DNA of 64,000 nucleotides from Terrabacter sp. MAHUQ-38 (GTDB lineage: Bacteria > Actinomycetota > Actinomycetes > Actinomycetales > Dermatophilaceae), in contig NZ_JACVCU010000001.1 in assembly GCF_014518425.1 (NCBI RefSeq), forward strand, positions 806,001 to 870,000, given 5' to 3'. Both the position numbers and the translations under genes were made by a program. Under the pieces are notes generated by a model. That model was not told where the DNA came from. It did not search any database and worked only from the letters and a program-made list of their open reading frames with translations. Below are positions 33,774 through 42,179 of the stretch, piece by piece (position 1 is the first letter of the stretch; the number at the start of each line of letters is the position of its first letter).

Positions 33774-34664
33774 TCAGCCCAGCTCGCGGGCCTGTTGCCG
33801 GAGGAAGTCGCTGGCCGATCGCGGCGTGATCCCCCGCTCGCGTAATGGCGCGTCGTCCCAGGTCGCTTCCACCACGTCCTGTTGAAGGCCGGCCCCGAAG
33901 ACGGAGGCGAGTGCGTCGTTGCGCCTGGTCAGCACACGAATCGCGAGACGGGCGACCGGTCGGGGCATGCGCTGGACCTTCATCCGTCGATGGGTGAGCT
34001 GTCCGGCGAGGGCGATGGCCTCGTTCTTGCTCATCGCCTCGGGACCACCGAAGGTGAGAATCGCCGGCGGGTCGGGCTCGACCGCGACGGCGGTCGTGAG
34101 CGCGGCCACGTCGTCCGTGGCGATCCAGCGCCGCCTGGTGTCCCCCTTGCCGATCACCGAGACCTTCCCGGCTGCCAGGTCGAAGCGCCCGATGGCTGCC
34201 AGGTGGATCTCCTGGAACGCGTCCGAACGCAGGATGACGGTCCGCATGGATGATGACCCGAGACGCTTCTCGACGGCCAGCTTGGCACGCTCCAGGGGCG
34301 TACCGGTCGCGTGCTCGGGTGGGAACGACAGGTAGACGAACCGCTGGACGCCCGCGTCTTCGGCGGCGTCCACCAGCGCGAGCATGCCGCGCTCGTCGGT
34401 CTCTCGGATCGTCGGGGTGCGCGCCCCGGCGAGGATGCGGGCGATGGCGGCCGCCGTCGCGACAACCGTCTCCACCCCTTCGCAGGCGGCACGCAGGCTC
34501 GGTGGGTCGGTGAGGTCGCCGCGGACCACGCTCGCTCCCACCTCACGTAGCGCGGCGTCGTCGCTGCCGGCCCGGACCAGGCACCGGACGTCGTGTCCGT
34601 CGGCACGCAGGAGGCGGACGACGCGTCCGCCCAGCTCTCCCGTGGCACCTACGACCAGGAACAT
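33774..34664 (-). CDS. NmrA-like NAD(P)-binding protein (atypical SDR)
   Basis: A 296-residue atypical short-chain dehydrogenase. MFLVVGATGELGGRVVRLLRADGHDVRCLVR is the NAD(P)-binding start (GxxGxxG), then GDLTDPPSLRAAC and FVYLSFPPEHATG. No Tyr-x3-Lys catalytic pair is evident, as in NmrA/YbjT sensors or quinone-oxidoreductase-like proteins. The start is ATG 34664; a GTG four codons upstream is possible. It is transcribed toward the hydrolase at 33673, 100 bases away. Confidence 0.82.
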   Translation of the reverse strand: MFLVVGATGELGGRVVRLLRADGHDVRCLVRAGSDDAALREVGASVVRGDLTDPPSLRAACEGVETVVATAAAIARILAGARTPTIRETDERGMLALVDAAEDAGVQRFVYLSFPPEHATGTPLERAKLAVEKRLGSSSMRTVILRSDAFQEIHLAAIGRFDLAAGKVSVIGKGDTRRRWIATDDVAALTTAVAVEPDPPAILTFGGPEAMSKNEAIALAGQLTHRRMKVQRMPRPVARLAIRVLTRRNDALASVFGAGLQQDVVEATWDDAPLRERGITPRSASDFLRQQARELG

Positions 34665-34771
34665 CGGCGACCACACTCCCTTGGCGTGACACTCCGGGTA
34701 CCGGCGACGCCGCAGACGTCCGAAGGCACCGAATTCTATCGTCCGCAGTGCGAGGACGCCTGAGACAGCGA

Positions 34772-34799
34772 AATCCCCCGACCGGCTGGTCGGGGGATT
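34772..34799 (-). terminator. Intrinsic terminator of cspA
   Basis: AATCCCCCGACC (34772-34783) and GGTCGGGGGATT (34788-34799) pair perfectly over 12 bp around GGCT. It lies 36 bases after the cspA stop. On the minus strand the stem is followed by TTC, a short U-rich end. Confidence 0.85.
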
Positions 34800-34834
34800 C
34801 GCTCGGGACCGGAGTCACCGGAGGCTGTGTTGGG

Positions 34835-35038
34835 TCAGATGCCCTTGACCTTCTCCGCCTGGGGGCCCTTCGGGCCCTGCGTGACGTCGAACTCGACCTT
34901 CTGGCCCTCCTGCAGCTCGCGGTAGCCGCCGCTCTCGATGGCCGAGTAGTGAACGAAGACATCGGCGCCGCCGCCGTCCTGCTCGATAAAGCCGAAGCCC
35001 TTTTCGCTGTTGAACCACTTCACGGTGCCTGTTGCCAC
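34835..35038 (-). CDS. cspA: Cold shock protein
   Basis: A 67-residue OB-fold nucleic-acid chaperone with RNP1 KGFGFI and RNP2 VFVHYSAI, starting [20 protein letters not shown]. Full length for the family. The upstream region to 35331 may include a long structured leader, as is usual for csp mRNAs. Single-gene unit closed by a strong terminator. Confidence 0.97.
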   Translation of the reverse strand: MATGTVKWFNSEKGFGFIEQDGGGADVFVHYSAIESGGYRELQEGQKVEFDVTQGPKGPQAEKVKGI

Positions 35039-35331
35039 TGGTGTTGCCTCTTCTTGTTAGCGAGGCCTCCCGTGTGGAGACCTCAGGCTGCCGATGATCA
35101 CGACGAGCGCGACACGCGAACCTTCGCACGGCGGCTCGGTCGTGCCCAGCCCTGCGCGGACTGGGACGACAGCTGGGAACGACGGTAGCAGCCGCAGGTG
35201 AACTTGCCCCGGTCTTCTTGCGTGCGCGCTGGGTGCCAGGTCCGTCCAGCGGAGCTGTTCGGTGGTGCTGCGCTCGCGATTGCCGAGCCAAACGCCAGCG
35301 GGACTGTGCCCGGTGGGGAGAGGATCGGGGC
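35039..35331. other. 293-base intergenic region upstream of cspA
   Basis: The interval lies between the divergent cspA and CMD-like genes. A GAGG-rich inverted segment (GAGGCCTCCC with TGGAGACCTC) sits about 25 bases upstream of the cspA ATG and could be part of a cold-responsive leader. No gene is supported on either strand. Confidence 0.4.
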
Positions 35332-35922
35332 ATGTTCATCGACACCGTCCCCGAGGATTCCGCTGCCGGCACGCTGGCGGACTTCTACCAACAACAGAAA
35401 GGTGCTTGGGGGTTTCTTCCGAACTTCGCCCAAGCCTTTTCGACCCGGCCGGAGGTGGCGAAGGCCTGGAGCCTGCTGAACAAGACCGTGCGTGACGGAA
35501 TGGACCGCCGCCGGTACGAGATCGCCACCATCGGCGCCGCCCGGGCGCTGCGCTCGACCTACTGCACCGCCGCGCACTCGAAGTTCCTGCGGGACGAGTG
35601 CGGAGACGAGCCCACGATGATCGCCATCGCCGAGGACCCGAGCGGTGCAGGCCTCGACGAGCAGGACCGGGCCGTCTACACGTTCGCCGCGCGGGTGGCC
35701 GGGGACGCGTCGTCGATCCAGCAGCAGGACGTCGATGCGCTGCGTGAGGTCGGACTCACCGACACCGACATCGCCGACATCGTGTTCGCGGCGGCCGCCC
35801 GGTCATTCTTCACACGCGTCCTGGACGGGCTGGGCGCACAGCTCGACGTCCAGACCGCCGAGACCTTCGCTCCCGGCGTCCTCCCGTCCATGGTGGTCGG
35901 ACGCGCCGTCGCCGAGGCTTGA
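35332..35922 (+). CDS. Carboxymuconolactone decarboxylase/AhpD-like protein
   Basis: A 196-residue CMD-fold protein starting MFIDTVPEDSAAGTLADFYQ, the peroxidase-related group. The active-site region RSTYCTAAHSKFL has one Cys and the His, but the first Cys of the AhpD CxxC pair is replaced. It may reduce peroxides poorly or act differently. ATG 35332 is preceded by GGAGAGGATCGGGG. Confidence 0.82.
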   Translation: MFIDTVPEDSAAGTLADFYQQQKGAWGFLPNFAQAFSTRPEVAKAWSLLNKTVRDGMDRRRYEIATIGAARALRSTYCTAAHSKFLRDECGDEPTMIAIAEDPSGAGLDEQDRAVYTFAARVAGDASSIQQQDVDALREVGLTDTDIADIVFAAAARSFFTRVLDGLGAQLDVQTAETFAPGVLPSMVVGRAVAEA

Positions 35923-35972
35923 GCCGGAGTGCAGGGGCACGGGATCGGAAATAGAGTGCAGACTCCGGTCCC

Positions 35973-36794
35973 ATGACGAGGGGTGGCACGACCGTGCACG
36001 ACGATCCGATCGCCGAGTTTCACCGCCTGCACTCCTCGGGGTGCTTCGTGATGCCCAACCCGTGGGACGTCGGGAGCGCGCGGGCCCTGGAACAGATGGG
36101 GTTCAAGGCGTTGGCCACGACAAGCGCCGGAATGGCGTGGACGCTGGGTCTGGCAGACAACCAGGTCACGCTCGAGCAGATGCTCGAGCACCTGCGCGCG
36201 GTCGTGGACGCGGTCGGGGTGCCGGTCAACGCTGATTTCGAAGGCGGTTTCGCCGTGGCTCCGGCCGAGGTCGCGGCGAACGTGAAGCGAGCCGTGGACA
36301 CGGGGATCGCGGGGCTCTCGATCGAGGACTCGTCGGGCGACGAGACTGACCCGCTCTTCGACTTCGACCTGGCCGTCGAGCGCGTCAGCGCCGCGCGACG
36401 TGCGATCGACGAGAGCGGATCGGGCGTCCTGCTCACCGGCCGGTCCGAGGGGTTCGTCGTCGGACGTCCCGACATCGACGAGACGATCCGGCGGCTGCGC
36501 GCGTACGCCGAAGCGGGAGCCGACTGCCTCTACGCCCCCCGGATCAGCAGGCTCGAGGACGTCGCGGCCATCGTCGCCGCGGCGTCACCCAAACCGGTGA
36601 ACCTGCTGCTCAACGCCCCGTTCACGACCGTCGAAGAGGCGGCACGGTTGGGAGTGCGGCGGATCAGCGTCGGCGGCACGCTCGCGCGCACCGCGTGGGG
36701 TGGATTCCTGCAGGCCGCCAGGGAGATCGCCGACGAGGGGACCGTCTCGTCGTTCGAGCAGCTGCCGGATGTCGATGCCCTCTTTGGTCGTTGA
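35973..36794 (+). CDS. Isocitrate lyase/PEP mutase superfamily protein
   Basis: A 273-residue TIM barrel. FHRLHSSGCFVMPNPWDVGSARALEQMGFKALATTSAGMAW is the standard start, VPVNADFEGGFAVAP gives the metal-binding Asp/Glu, AGLSIEDSSG follows, and the C-terminal piece is RRISVGGTLARTAWGGFL. The KKCGH motif of isocitrate lyases is absent. Carboxy-PEP mutase/oxaloacetate hydrolase-like activity is possible; substrate unknown. Start ATG 35973 or GTG 35994, the latter after GAGGGG. Confidence 0.85.
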   Translation: MTRGGTTVHDDPIAEFHRLHSSGCFVMPNPWDVGSARALEQMGFKALATTSAGMAWTLGLADNQVTLEQMLEHLRAVVDAVGVPVNADFEGGFAVAPAEVAANVKRAVDTGIAGLSIEDSSGDETDPLFDFDLAVERVSAARRAIDESGSGVLLTGRSEGFVVGRPDIDETIRRLRAYAEAGADCLYAPRISRLEDVAAIVAAASPKPVNLLLNAPFTTVEEAARLGVRRISVGGTLARTAWGGFLQAAREIADEGTVSSFEQLPDVDALFGR

Positions 36795-36879
36795 GGAGCC
36801 GACCTCGGAGCTGGCCAGGGCCCGAAGGGAACCGCCCCGCCTCGACTGTTCGGAGATCGGCTGAATGCCGTCCGGCCGG

Positions 36880-37419
36880 TCAGGCTGACGCCTTGCCGCG
36901 GTAGCGGCGCACCTTGGCGCGGTCCCCGCAGGTGTCCATGTCGCACCAGCGCCGCAGCTTGCTGCGGGAACGGTCGAGGAAGGGGTGCGTGCAGCGGTCG
37001 TCGGCGCAGAAGCGCACGACGGCCCCGTCGGTGCGGTCGAACAGCTCCACGCCGGCCTGGGCCACGGCGGCCAGGCAGGCGCCGGCGTCTCCTCGGCGCA
37101 CCCGTCGCGCGTCAGGGCCGATCGTCTGCACCGTCCCCGGCCGGCGAGCCACACGGTTGAGCGACGAGCGGCTGCGCTCGGGCAACGGCGTCCCCTCGAC
37201 CAGTGCGCACACCAGGTCGTGCAGGTGTTCACGAAGCCGGCGAGCCTCCGCGAGGTGCGTTGCGTCCACCTTCGGCGGCCGGTCGACGAGCCCCGCTTCG
37301 ACGTACCACCTCGCGAGGGCGGCACCGTCGGTGAGTCCCTCCTCGTCGGCCGTGCCGCGTTCGCTCACCGTGCCCACGAAGTCCAGTGCGGCATTGCCCG
37401 CGATGTGCAACATGGCCAT
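36880..37419 (-). CDS. CGNR zinc-finger (ABATE domain) regulator
   Basis: A 179-residue protein with an ABATE N-terminal domain (IAGNAALDFVGTVSERGTADEEGLTDGAALARW, WY then EARRLREHLHDLV) and a C-terminal zinc finger FCADDRCTHPFLDRSRSKLRRWCDMDTCGDRAKVRRYR. The usual CGNR reads CGDR here. Four Cys residues bind zinc and the domain is presumed to bind DNA. It is divergent from an MFS exporter and probably regulates it through the repeats at 37423-37438. Confidence 0.87.
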   Translation of the reverse strand: MAMLHIAGNAALDFVGTVSERGTADEEGLTDGAALARWYVEAGLVDRPPKVDATHLAEARRLREHLHDLVCALVEGTPLPERSRSSLNRVARRPGTVQTIGPDARRVRRGDAGACLAAVAQAGVELFDRTDGAVVRFCADDRCTHPFLDRSRSKLRRWCDMDTCGDRAKVRRYRGKASA

Positions 37420-37422
37420 GTC

Positions 37423-37438
37423 ACCAGTTTGACCAGTT
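37423..37438. promoter_or_regulatory. Direct repeat in the CGNR/MFS divergent promoter
   Basis: ACCAGTT occurs at 37423-37429 and again at 37432-37438, a 9-base period overlapping TTGACC (37429-37434), a plausible -35 for the MFS gene. AACCGGTT, a palindrome, lies further along at about 37468. These are candidate operator half-sites for the CGNR protein. Confidence 0.45.
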
Positions 37439-37487
37439 ACAAGCCATCTGGCAACGTCGACGGTGTAACCGGTTGAAGGAGTGTCAC

Positions 37488-38744
37488 ATGAGTGGCAGCC
37501 GCATCGGCGCCTACGTGCTGGCGGCAGTGCTCGTCCGGTGCATGGACGCCGGCACGACCGTCGGTCTGGTGCTGCTCTGCACGGCCACCCACGTGTCGTC
37601 GCCGCTGCGCACCGCCGGGCTCGTCGCCGCCGCCTTCACCGCTCCCCACGCCCTGGGGTTCCTGTCCGCCCCGCTGCTGGACCGCATCGCCGACCCGCGC
37701 CGGGTCGTGGCCGCGGCAGCAGCCGCTTTCGCCGCCCTGCTCGCGATGGTGACGACGTGGCTCGGCCACACGCCGCTGCCGCTCGTCCTGCTCACCGCGC
37801 TCGGTGCCGGCGCGGCCGGGCCCATGCTCACCGGTGGCTTGAGCAGCCTCGTGGAGGGCCGTACCGCCGACGCCCGGACCCGACGCCTTCGCGCGCTCGA
37901 TGCCCTCACCTACGGCTTGGCCGGAGCCGGCGCTCCGGTCATCGTCTCGGTCCTGGCCGCTGCCGTCTCGCCGCGCGGCGGCCTGCTCGCGCTGAGTGCC
38001 CTCGGGCTCGTAGGCGCCGTCCTGGTCTTGTGCCTGCCTGTGGTGGGCACGTCACCAGCTCAGGCAGCAGCCGCTCACCAGCACGCTCGGACGAACCTGC
38101 TGGACGGCGCGGACCCGTCAGCGCCCGGGACCCGCGCCGGACCGGCCGCGGTGTTCCGCCACGTCCCCCTGCGCCGGGTCGCACTGCTCACCTGGGTCGG
38201 TGCACTCCTCGTCGCGGCCGCTCTGCTCGCGGGGATGAGCCTGGGCGAGGAGCACGCGAGCGGCCACGGCGGGTGGGTGGCGGCGGCATTCGGCCTGGGC
38301 GGCCTGGGCGGCGGGCTCGCCCTGACCGTCCGTCCGCCGCGGATGGCACCCGACCGCGGGATGCTTCTCGTCGGCCTGACAGCCCCGGTGCTCTTCACGG
38401 CCGTCCTGACGGGCGGGTGGTTCCCAGCCCTGCTGGTGACGTACGCAGTCCTCGGCGTCGTCGTGGCGCCACAGACCGTGCTGAGCCTCGCCGCCAGGGG
38501 CGAGTTCGCCCCGCCGGGCGCCCGCGGCTCTGTCTTCGTGACGGTCGCGGGAACGAAGGTGGCCTTTGCATCAGCCGGGACGGCTCTGGCCGGCCTCGCG
38601 GCGGGGTCTGGACCCCGGTCGACGCTGGTGGCCGTCGCCGGAGTCGCGCTCGTCAGTGCGGCGCTGGCCGGTGCCGGCGTCAGGCGTTCACCGACCGTGC
38701 CTTCGCCCTGGACAGCGCGTCGGGGGGATCAGTTGTCGTCGTAG
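37488..38744 (+). CDS. MFS transporter
   Basis: A 418-residue major-facilitator protein with about 12 hydrophobic helices and a central loop (residues about 190-220). Start MSGSRIGAYVLAAVLVRCMDAGTTVG, motif-A-like LLDRIADPRRV after helix 2. Substrate unreadable, but the divergent CGNR regulator suggests an efflux pump induced by its own substrate. ATG 37488 has GAAGGAG six bases upstream. Its end overlaps the VOC remnant by 16 bases. Confidence 0.85.
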   Translation: MSGSRIGAYVLAAVLVRCMDAGTTVGLVLLCTATHVSSPLRTAGLVAAAFTAPHALGFLSAPLLDRIADPRRVVAAAAAAFAALLAMVTTWLGHTPLPLVLLTALGAGAAGPMLTGGLSSLVEGRTADARTRRLRALDALTYGLAGAGAPVIVSVLAAAVSPRGGLLALSALGLVGAVLVLCLPVVGTSPAQAAAAHQHARTNLLDGADPSAPGTRAGPAAVFRHVPLRRVALLTWVGALLVAAALLAGMSLGEEHASGHGGWVAAAFGLGGLGGGLALTVRPPRMAPDRGMLLVGLTAPVLFTAVLTGGWFPALLVTYAVLGVVVAPQTVLSLAARGEFAPPGARGSVFVTVAGTKVAFASAGTALAGLAAGSGPRSTLVAVAGVALVSAALAGAGVRRSPTVPSPWTARRGDQLSS

Positions 38745-38985
38745 GCCGCCCGAAGCCCGGCGACGTCGATCCTGCCCATCTTCAGCATCGCCTGGCGGAC
38801 CCGCTGGTTGGCCGCGCTGGTGTAGTCGCCGGACAGCTCCTCCAGCTCGCGCGGGATGACCTGCCAGGAGACGCCGAACTTGTCCTTGCACCAGCCACAG
38901 GGGCCGGGTTCGTGCCCGGCGACGGTGAGCTCCACGACCTCGGCGAGGGGCCTGTCGGGTTCGGCGCGCGCTGTGAGGACTCTCG
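38729..38985 (-). pseudogene. C-terminal remnant of a PhnB-like VOC protein
   Basis: The minus strand encodes PGPCGWCKDKFGVSWQVIP, then RELEELSGDYTSAANQRVR and QAMLKMGRIDVAGLRAAYDDN. This is the last about 65 residues of the PhnB/3-demethylubiquinone-methyltransferase-like VOC family. The N-terminal half is missing: upstream in frame the DNA belongs to the LacI gene. No start with a ribosome site is evident. I read it as a gene fragment left by a rearrangement at the LacI boundary. Confidence 0.75.
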
Positions 38986-40023
38986 TCACATGGCTGATGT
39001 GGTGGAGGCGGCTGCGGTGGAGGCGCGCGGGTGGAGGGTCGGGTCGACGAGCCGCCAGCGGCGCACGCCCCTGCGGTTGTCGATCACGGCGAGCAGCAGG
39101 TCGACCGCCTCGACGCTGAGCAGGCGCGGCTGGAGGCTGACGGTGGTGACCGGGGGCTCGGTCCACGCGTAGCCGGGGTCCTCGCTGATGCAGGCCACCT
39201 TGAGGTCATCCGGCACAGAGAGACCGAGCCGCTCGGCGGCGCGCAGGATGTGGGTGCCCGAGTCGGTGTAGACCCCGACCAGGGCGTCGGGTCGATCCGG
39301 CCGGTCGAGCAGCTCGTCGACAGCCCGCTGCTCGGCGACGGGGTAGCCCGGCACCAGCGGGAACGAGACCAGCTGCACGGGGATGCCGTGAGCAGCCTCC
39401 CAGCTGCGACAGGCCTGACGCACCAGCATCGGGTAGGAGTCGTCGTGGTCAGGAACCACCACCGCGGGCCTGCGCGCGCCCGCAGCCGCGAGATGGTCGA
39501 GCAGCTCCGTCACGGCGACCTCGTCACGGGTGTCGACCCAGTAGTCGCCGCGCCGTGACTCGACGGGCCGCCCGATGCACACCATCGGGATCTGCCGACG
39601 TTCGAGGATGCCGCGCACCGGGTCGGCCAGGCGCGGCTCGCAGTGGATCACCCCGTCCAGCGGCGTCGAGAGCCAGGACCACGACGACAGTGAGCTGGGC
39701 AGCACGACGAGCAGGTAGCCGCGCCGCATGGCCGCACCGATGGCGGCCAGCACGAGGTCGGCGTAGTACGGGATCTGCGTGTAGTCGACGGCGGCGTCGC
39801 CGTAGGTGGTGAGGGTGAGCCCGATCATGCCGGTGCCGCCGCGGGCTCCCGCTCGCGCCGAGGTGAAGGGCAGGTAGCTGAGGGTCTGGGCCTCGGCGAG
39901 CACCCGGGCCCGGGTCGCCTCGCCGACGCGACCCGTGCCGTTGAGCACGTTCGACACGGTTGCCGCGGAGACCCCGGCGGCTGCGGCGACCTGCCTGACG
40001 GTCGGCCGCTGCCGAGAGGTCAT
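38986..40023 (-). CDS. LacI family transcriptional regulator
   Basis: A 345-residue repressor. HTH and hinge at the N-terminus (PTVRQVAAAAGVSAATVSNVLNGTGRVGEATRARVLAEAQTLSYLP) and a periplasmic-binding-like sensor domain (GMIGLTLTTYGD, RDEVAVTELLDHLAAAGARRPAVV, DALVGVYTDSGTHILRAAERLGLSVPDDLKVA). The ATG at 40021-40023 has AAGGGGGTAGCC upstream. A palindromic operator lies 17 bases upstream of it. It is divergent from the amidohydrolase, the likely target. The last 40 codons run into the VOC remnant; the extra C-terminal ASTAAASTTSAM may be a post-rearrangement tail. Confidence 0.9.
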   Translation of the reverse strand: MTSRQRPTVRQVAAAAGVSAATVSNVLNGTGRVGEATRARVLAEAQTLSYLPFTSARAGARGGTGMIGLTLTTYGDAAVDYTQIPYYADLVLAAIGAAMRRGYLLVVLPSSLSSWSWLSTPLDGVIHCEPRLADPVRGILERRQIPMVCIGRPVESRRGDYWVDTRDEVAVTELLDHLAAAGARRPAVVVPDHDDSYPMLVRQACRSWEAAHGIPVQLVSFPLVPGYPVAEQRAVDELLDRPDRPDALVGVYTDSGTHILRAAERLGLSVPDDLKVACISEDPGYAWTEPPVTTVSLQPRLLSVEAVDLLLAVIDNRRGVRRWRLVDPTLHPRASTAAASTTSAM

Positions 40024-40039
40024 GGCTACCCCCTTGTGG

Positions 40040-40051
40040 TGAACGCGTTCA
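40040..40051. promoter_or_regulatory. LacI-type operator
   Basis: TGAACGCGTTCA is a perfect 12-bp palindrome with the central CG that LacI/PurR-type regulators prefer. It lies 17 bases from the LacI ATG and 74 bases before the amidohydrolase GTG, so it can control both genes. Confidence 0.8.
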
Positions 40052-40124
40052 TCATCCAGCGTCGGGCCGAGCAGCACCAGAGCGCGCTCGCCCAGGCCGG
40101 CGCCCCACGCATCCGGAGGTTCAC

Positions 40125-42032
40125 GTGACACCGAGCATCAGCCGTCGCAGCTTCGTCGCCGGAGCAGGAGCCGTGGGAGCCCTGACGGCCCTGACGGCAG
40201 GCGCAGGCACGGCCAGGGCCGCTGACGCGAACACGGCTGCGCGCCGGGCGCGCACCGTGATCCTCGGCGGCCGGGTCTTCACCGGCACCGCGCGCGGGGG
40301 CGGCGGTCTCGAGGCGGTCGCGATCGGCACCGACGGTCGCATCCTCGAGGTGGGCCGGTCCCGGGACGTGCGCCGCTGGATCTCGCGGGGCACCGTCGTC
40401 GTGGACGCGGCCGGCGGCAGCATCATGTCGGGCGTCCACGACGGCCACATGCATCCGCTGGGCGCCGCCGCGCAGTCGCTCAACCCGTCGCTGCAGAACG
40501 CCAGCGTCACTGTGGCGCAGCTGCAGGAGATCCTCACCGGCTTCATCGACGCCACCTCGGACGCAGGCCCCGACGCGTGGTTGCAGGTGACGGACTGGAA
40601 CCCCGTCGGCCTGCTGCCGGCCGGCACGGTCGCGAACAAGGCGCAGCTCGACGCCATCGCCACCACCCGGCCGATCTACCTGCAGGGCTCCGACTTCCAC
40701 AACAGCTTCGTCAACAGCCGGGCGCTCGCGCTCGCCGGCATCACCCGGGACACCCCGGACCCGGCCGGCGGCGAGATCGTCAAGGACGCCGCCGGCGAAC
40801 CCACGGGGCTGCTCAAGGACAACGCGCAGGGCCTCGTCGGTGACGTCATCCCCCCGCCGTCGCAGGACCGGCTGGATGCCGCGTACGCGACGATGGCGAC
40901 CTTCCTCCTCTCCCAGGGCGTCACCTCCTTTCTCGACGCGGCGTCGGGGCCAGACAGCATCGCGACCTACGCCGAGCTGCAGGCCAAGGGCCTGCTGCTG
41001 CAGCACGTCACCCCCGCCGTGCGACTCTCGGTCGAGCAGACCCTCGCCCCGCGCGAGACCGTCGCCTGGCTGCGTGCCCTGCAAGCGGCATACCAGGACA
41101 ACCCGCGCCTGCACGTCACGACCACCAAGGTGTTCGTCGACGGCGTGATCGAGTTCCCGGCCCAGACGGCCGCACTGCTGACGCCCTACCTCGACGCCGA
41201 CGGTCAGCCCACGGACAACTTCGGCGACCTCTACATCACGAGCGCCCAGTACGCCCGACTGGCGATCGCGCTCGACGCGGCCGGCTGGCAGATGCACTCG
41301 CACGCCATCGGCGACCGCGCCGTGCGCACCGCCCTCGATGCCTACGAGGCCGCCGTCCTGGCGGGCGGGGGGCGCTCGAAGCGTCGCGGGCACACCATCG
41401 CCCACCTGCAGCTCGTGCACCCGGACGACCTCGCCCGCTTCGTCCGACTCGGCACGCTCGCGTCGATGCAGCTGCAGTGGGCCGTGCGAAACGTCTTCAC
41501 CCTCGACGCCCTCGAACCGTTCATCGGCCCGTCCAGGTGGGGGCGGCTCTACCCCGCGCAGAGCCTCGCCCGAGCCGGCGCCACTCTCGTCGGCGGGTCG
41601 GACTGGCCGGTCGACCCGTTCCGCCCGTTCAACCAGATCGCCACCGCCATCGACCGCCTCGACCCGGTGGGCGACACCACCCCGCTCGTCGCCGGCGAGG
41701 CGATCAGCCGCGACGCATCGCTGCGGATGCACACCAGGGGCTCGGCCGAGCAGCTGCACTCCGAACGCACGGGCACCGTGGCCGTCGGCCGGCGCGCCGA
41801 CCTCATGGTCCTGGACCGCGACCTGGCCCGGGTGCCGGTCAACGACATCCGCGGCACAGTCGTGCAACACACCCTGATCGCCGGCGAGGTGGTGCACGAC
41901 GCCGGCTCGAGCGGCGCCCGTGAAGCCGCGAACCGGGCAGCTGCGGCCACGGGCTCGCTCACCGCGGTGAGCCGGTATGCCGGCACGCGCCGAGACCCGC
42001 ACGCCTGCTGCGGCCACCGACCGACACCGTGA
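40125..42032 (+). CDS. Tat-exported amidohydrolase (YtcJ/amidohydrolase-3 type)
   Basis: A 635-residue metal-dependent hydrolase. The twin-Arg signal is MTPSISRRSFVAGAGAVGALTALTAGAGTARA. The metal site HxH is GVHDGHMHPLGA; TTTKVFVDGVIE and the His region QMHSHAIGDRA (about 390) follow, with the late Asp in LVGGSDWPVDP. Activity is probably on an amide or a carbamate-type substrate outside the membrane. A CCGH pair ends the protein. GTG start after CGGAGGTTCAC. Under the divergent LacI regulator. Confidence 0.88.
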   Translation: MTPSISRRSFVAGAGAVGALTALTAGAGTARAADANTAARRARTVILGGRVFTGTARGGGGLEAVAIGTDGRILEVGRSRDVRRWISRGTVVVDAAGGSIMSGVHDGHMHPLGAAAQSLNPSLQNASVTVAQLQEILTGFIDATSDAGPDAWLQVTDWNPVGLLPAGTVANKAQLDAIATTRPIYLQGSDFHNSFVNSRALALAGITRDTPDPAGGEIVKDAAGEPTGLLKDNAQGLVGDVIPPPSQDRLDAAYATMATFLLSQGVTSFLDAASGPDSIATYAELQAKGLLLQHVTPAVRLSVEQTLAPRETVAWLRALQAAYQDNPRLHVTTTKVFVDGVIEFPAQTAALLTPYLDADGQPTDNFGDLYITSAQYARLAIALDAAGWQMHSHAIGDRAVRTALDAYEAAVLAGGGRSKRRGHTIAHLQLVHPDDLARFVRLGTLASMQLQWAVRNVFTLDALEPFIGPSRWGRLYPAQSLARAGATLVGGSDWPVDPFRPFNQIATAIDRLDPVGDTTPLVAGEAISRDASLRMHTRGSAEQLHSERTGTVAVGRRADLMVLDRDLARVPVNDIRGTVVQHTLIAGEVVHDAGSSGAREAANRAAAATGSLTAVSRYAGTRRDPHACCGHRPTP

Positions 42033-42179
42033 CTGGCAGCACGCCCGGTCCTGCTGCGGCTGCCACACCGTCCGGCCGCGCGCTGCTCCACGACCTTGCG
42101 ACTTTCTCGACCATGCGGCGTCCGACGGGAGGACACTGCTAGGGGAGCGCATCGGGGCACCAGCGATGGGGGGCCGCGC
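42033..42179. other. 147-base interval between amidohydrolase and kinase
   Basis: No gene or clear promoter is seen. GCTGCGGC/GCCGC-type inverted segments and a Shine-Dalgarno-like GGGGGG at about 42168 precede the kinase ATG. Confidence 0.35.
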
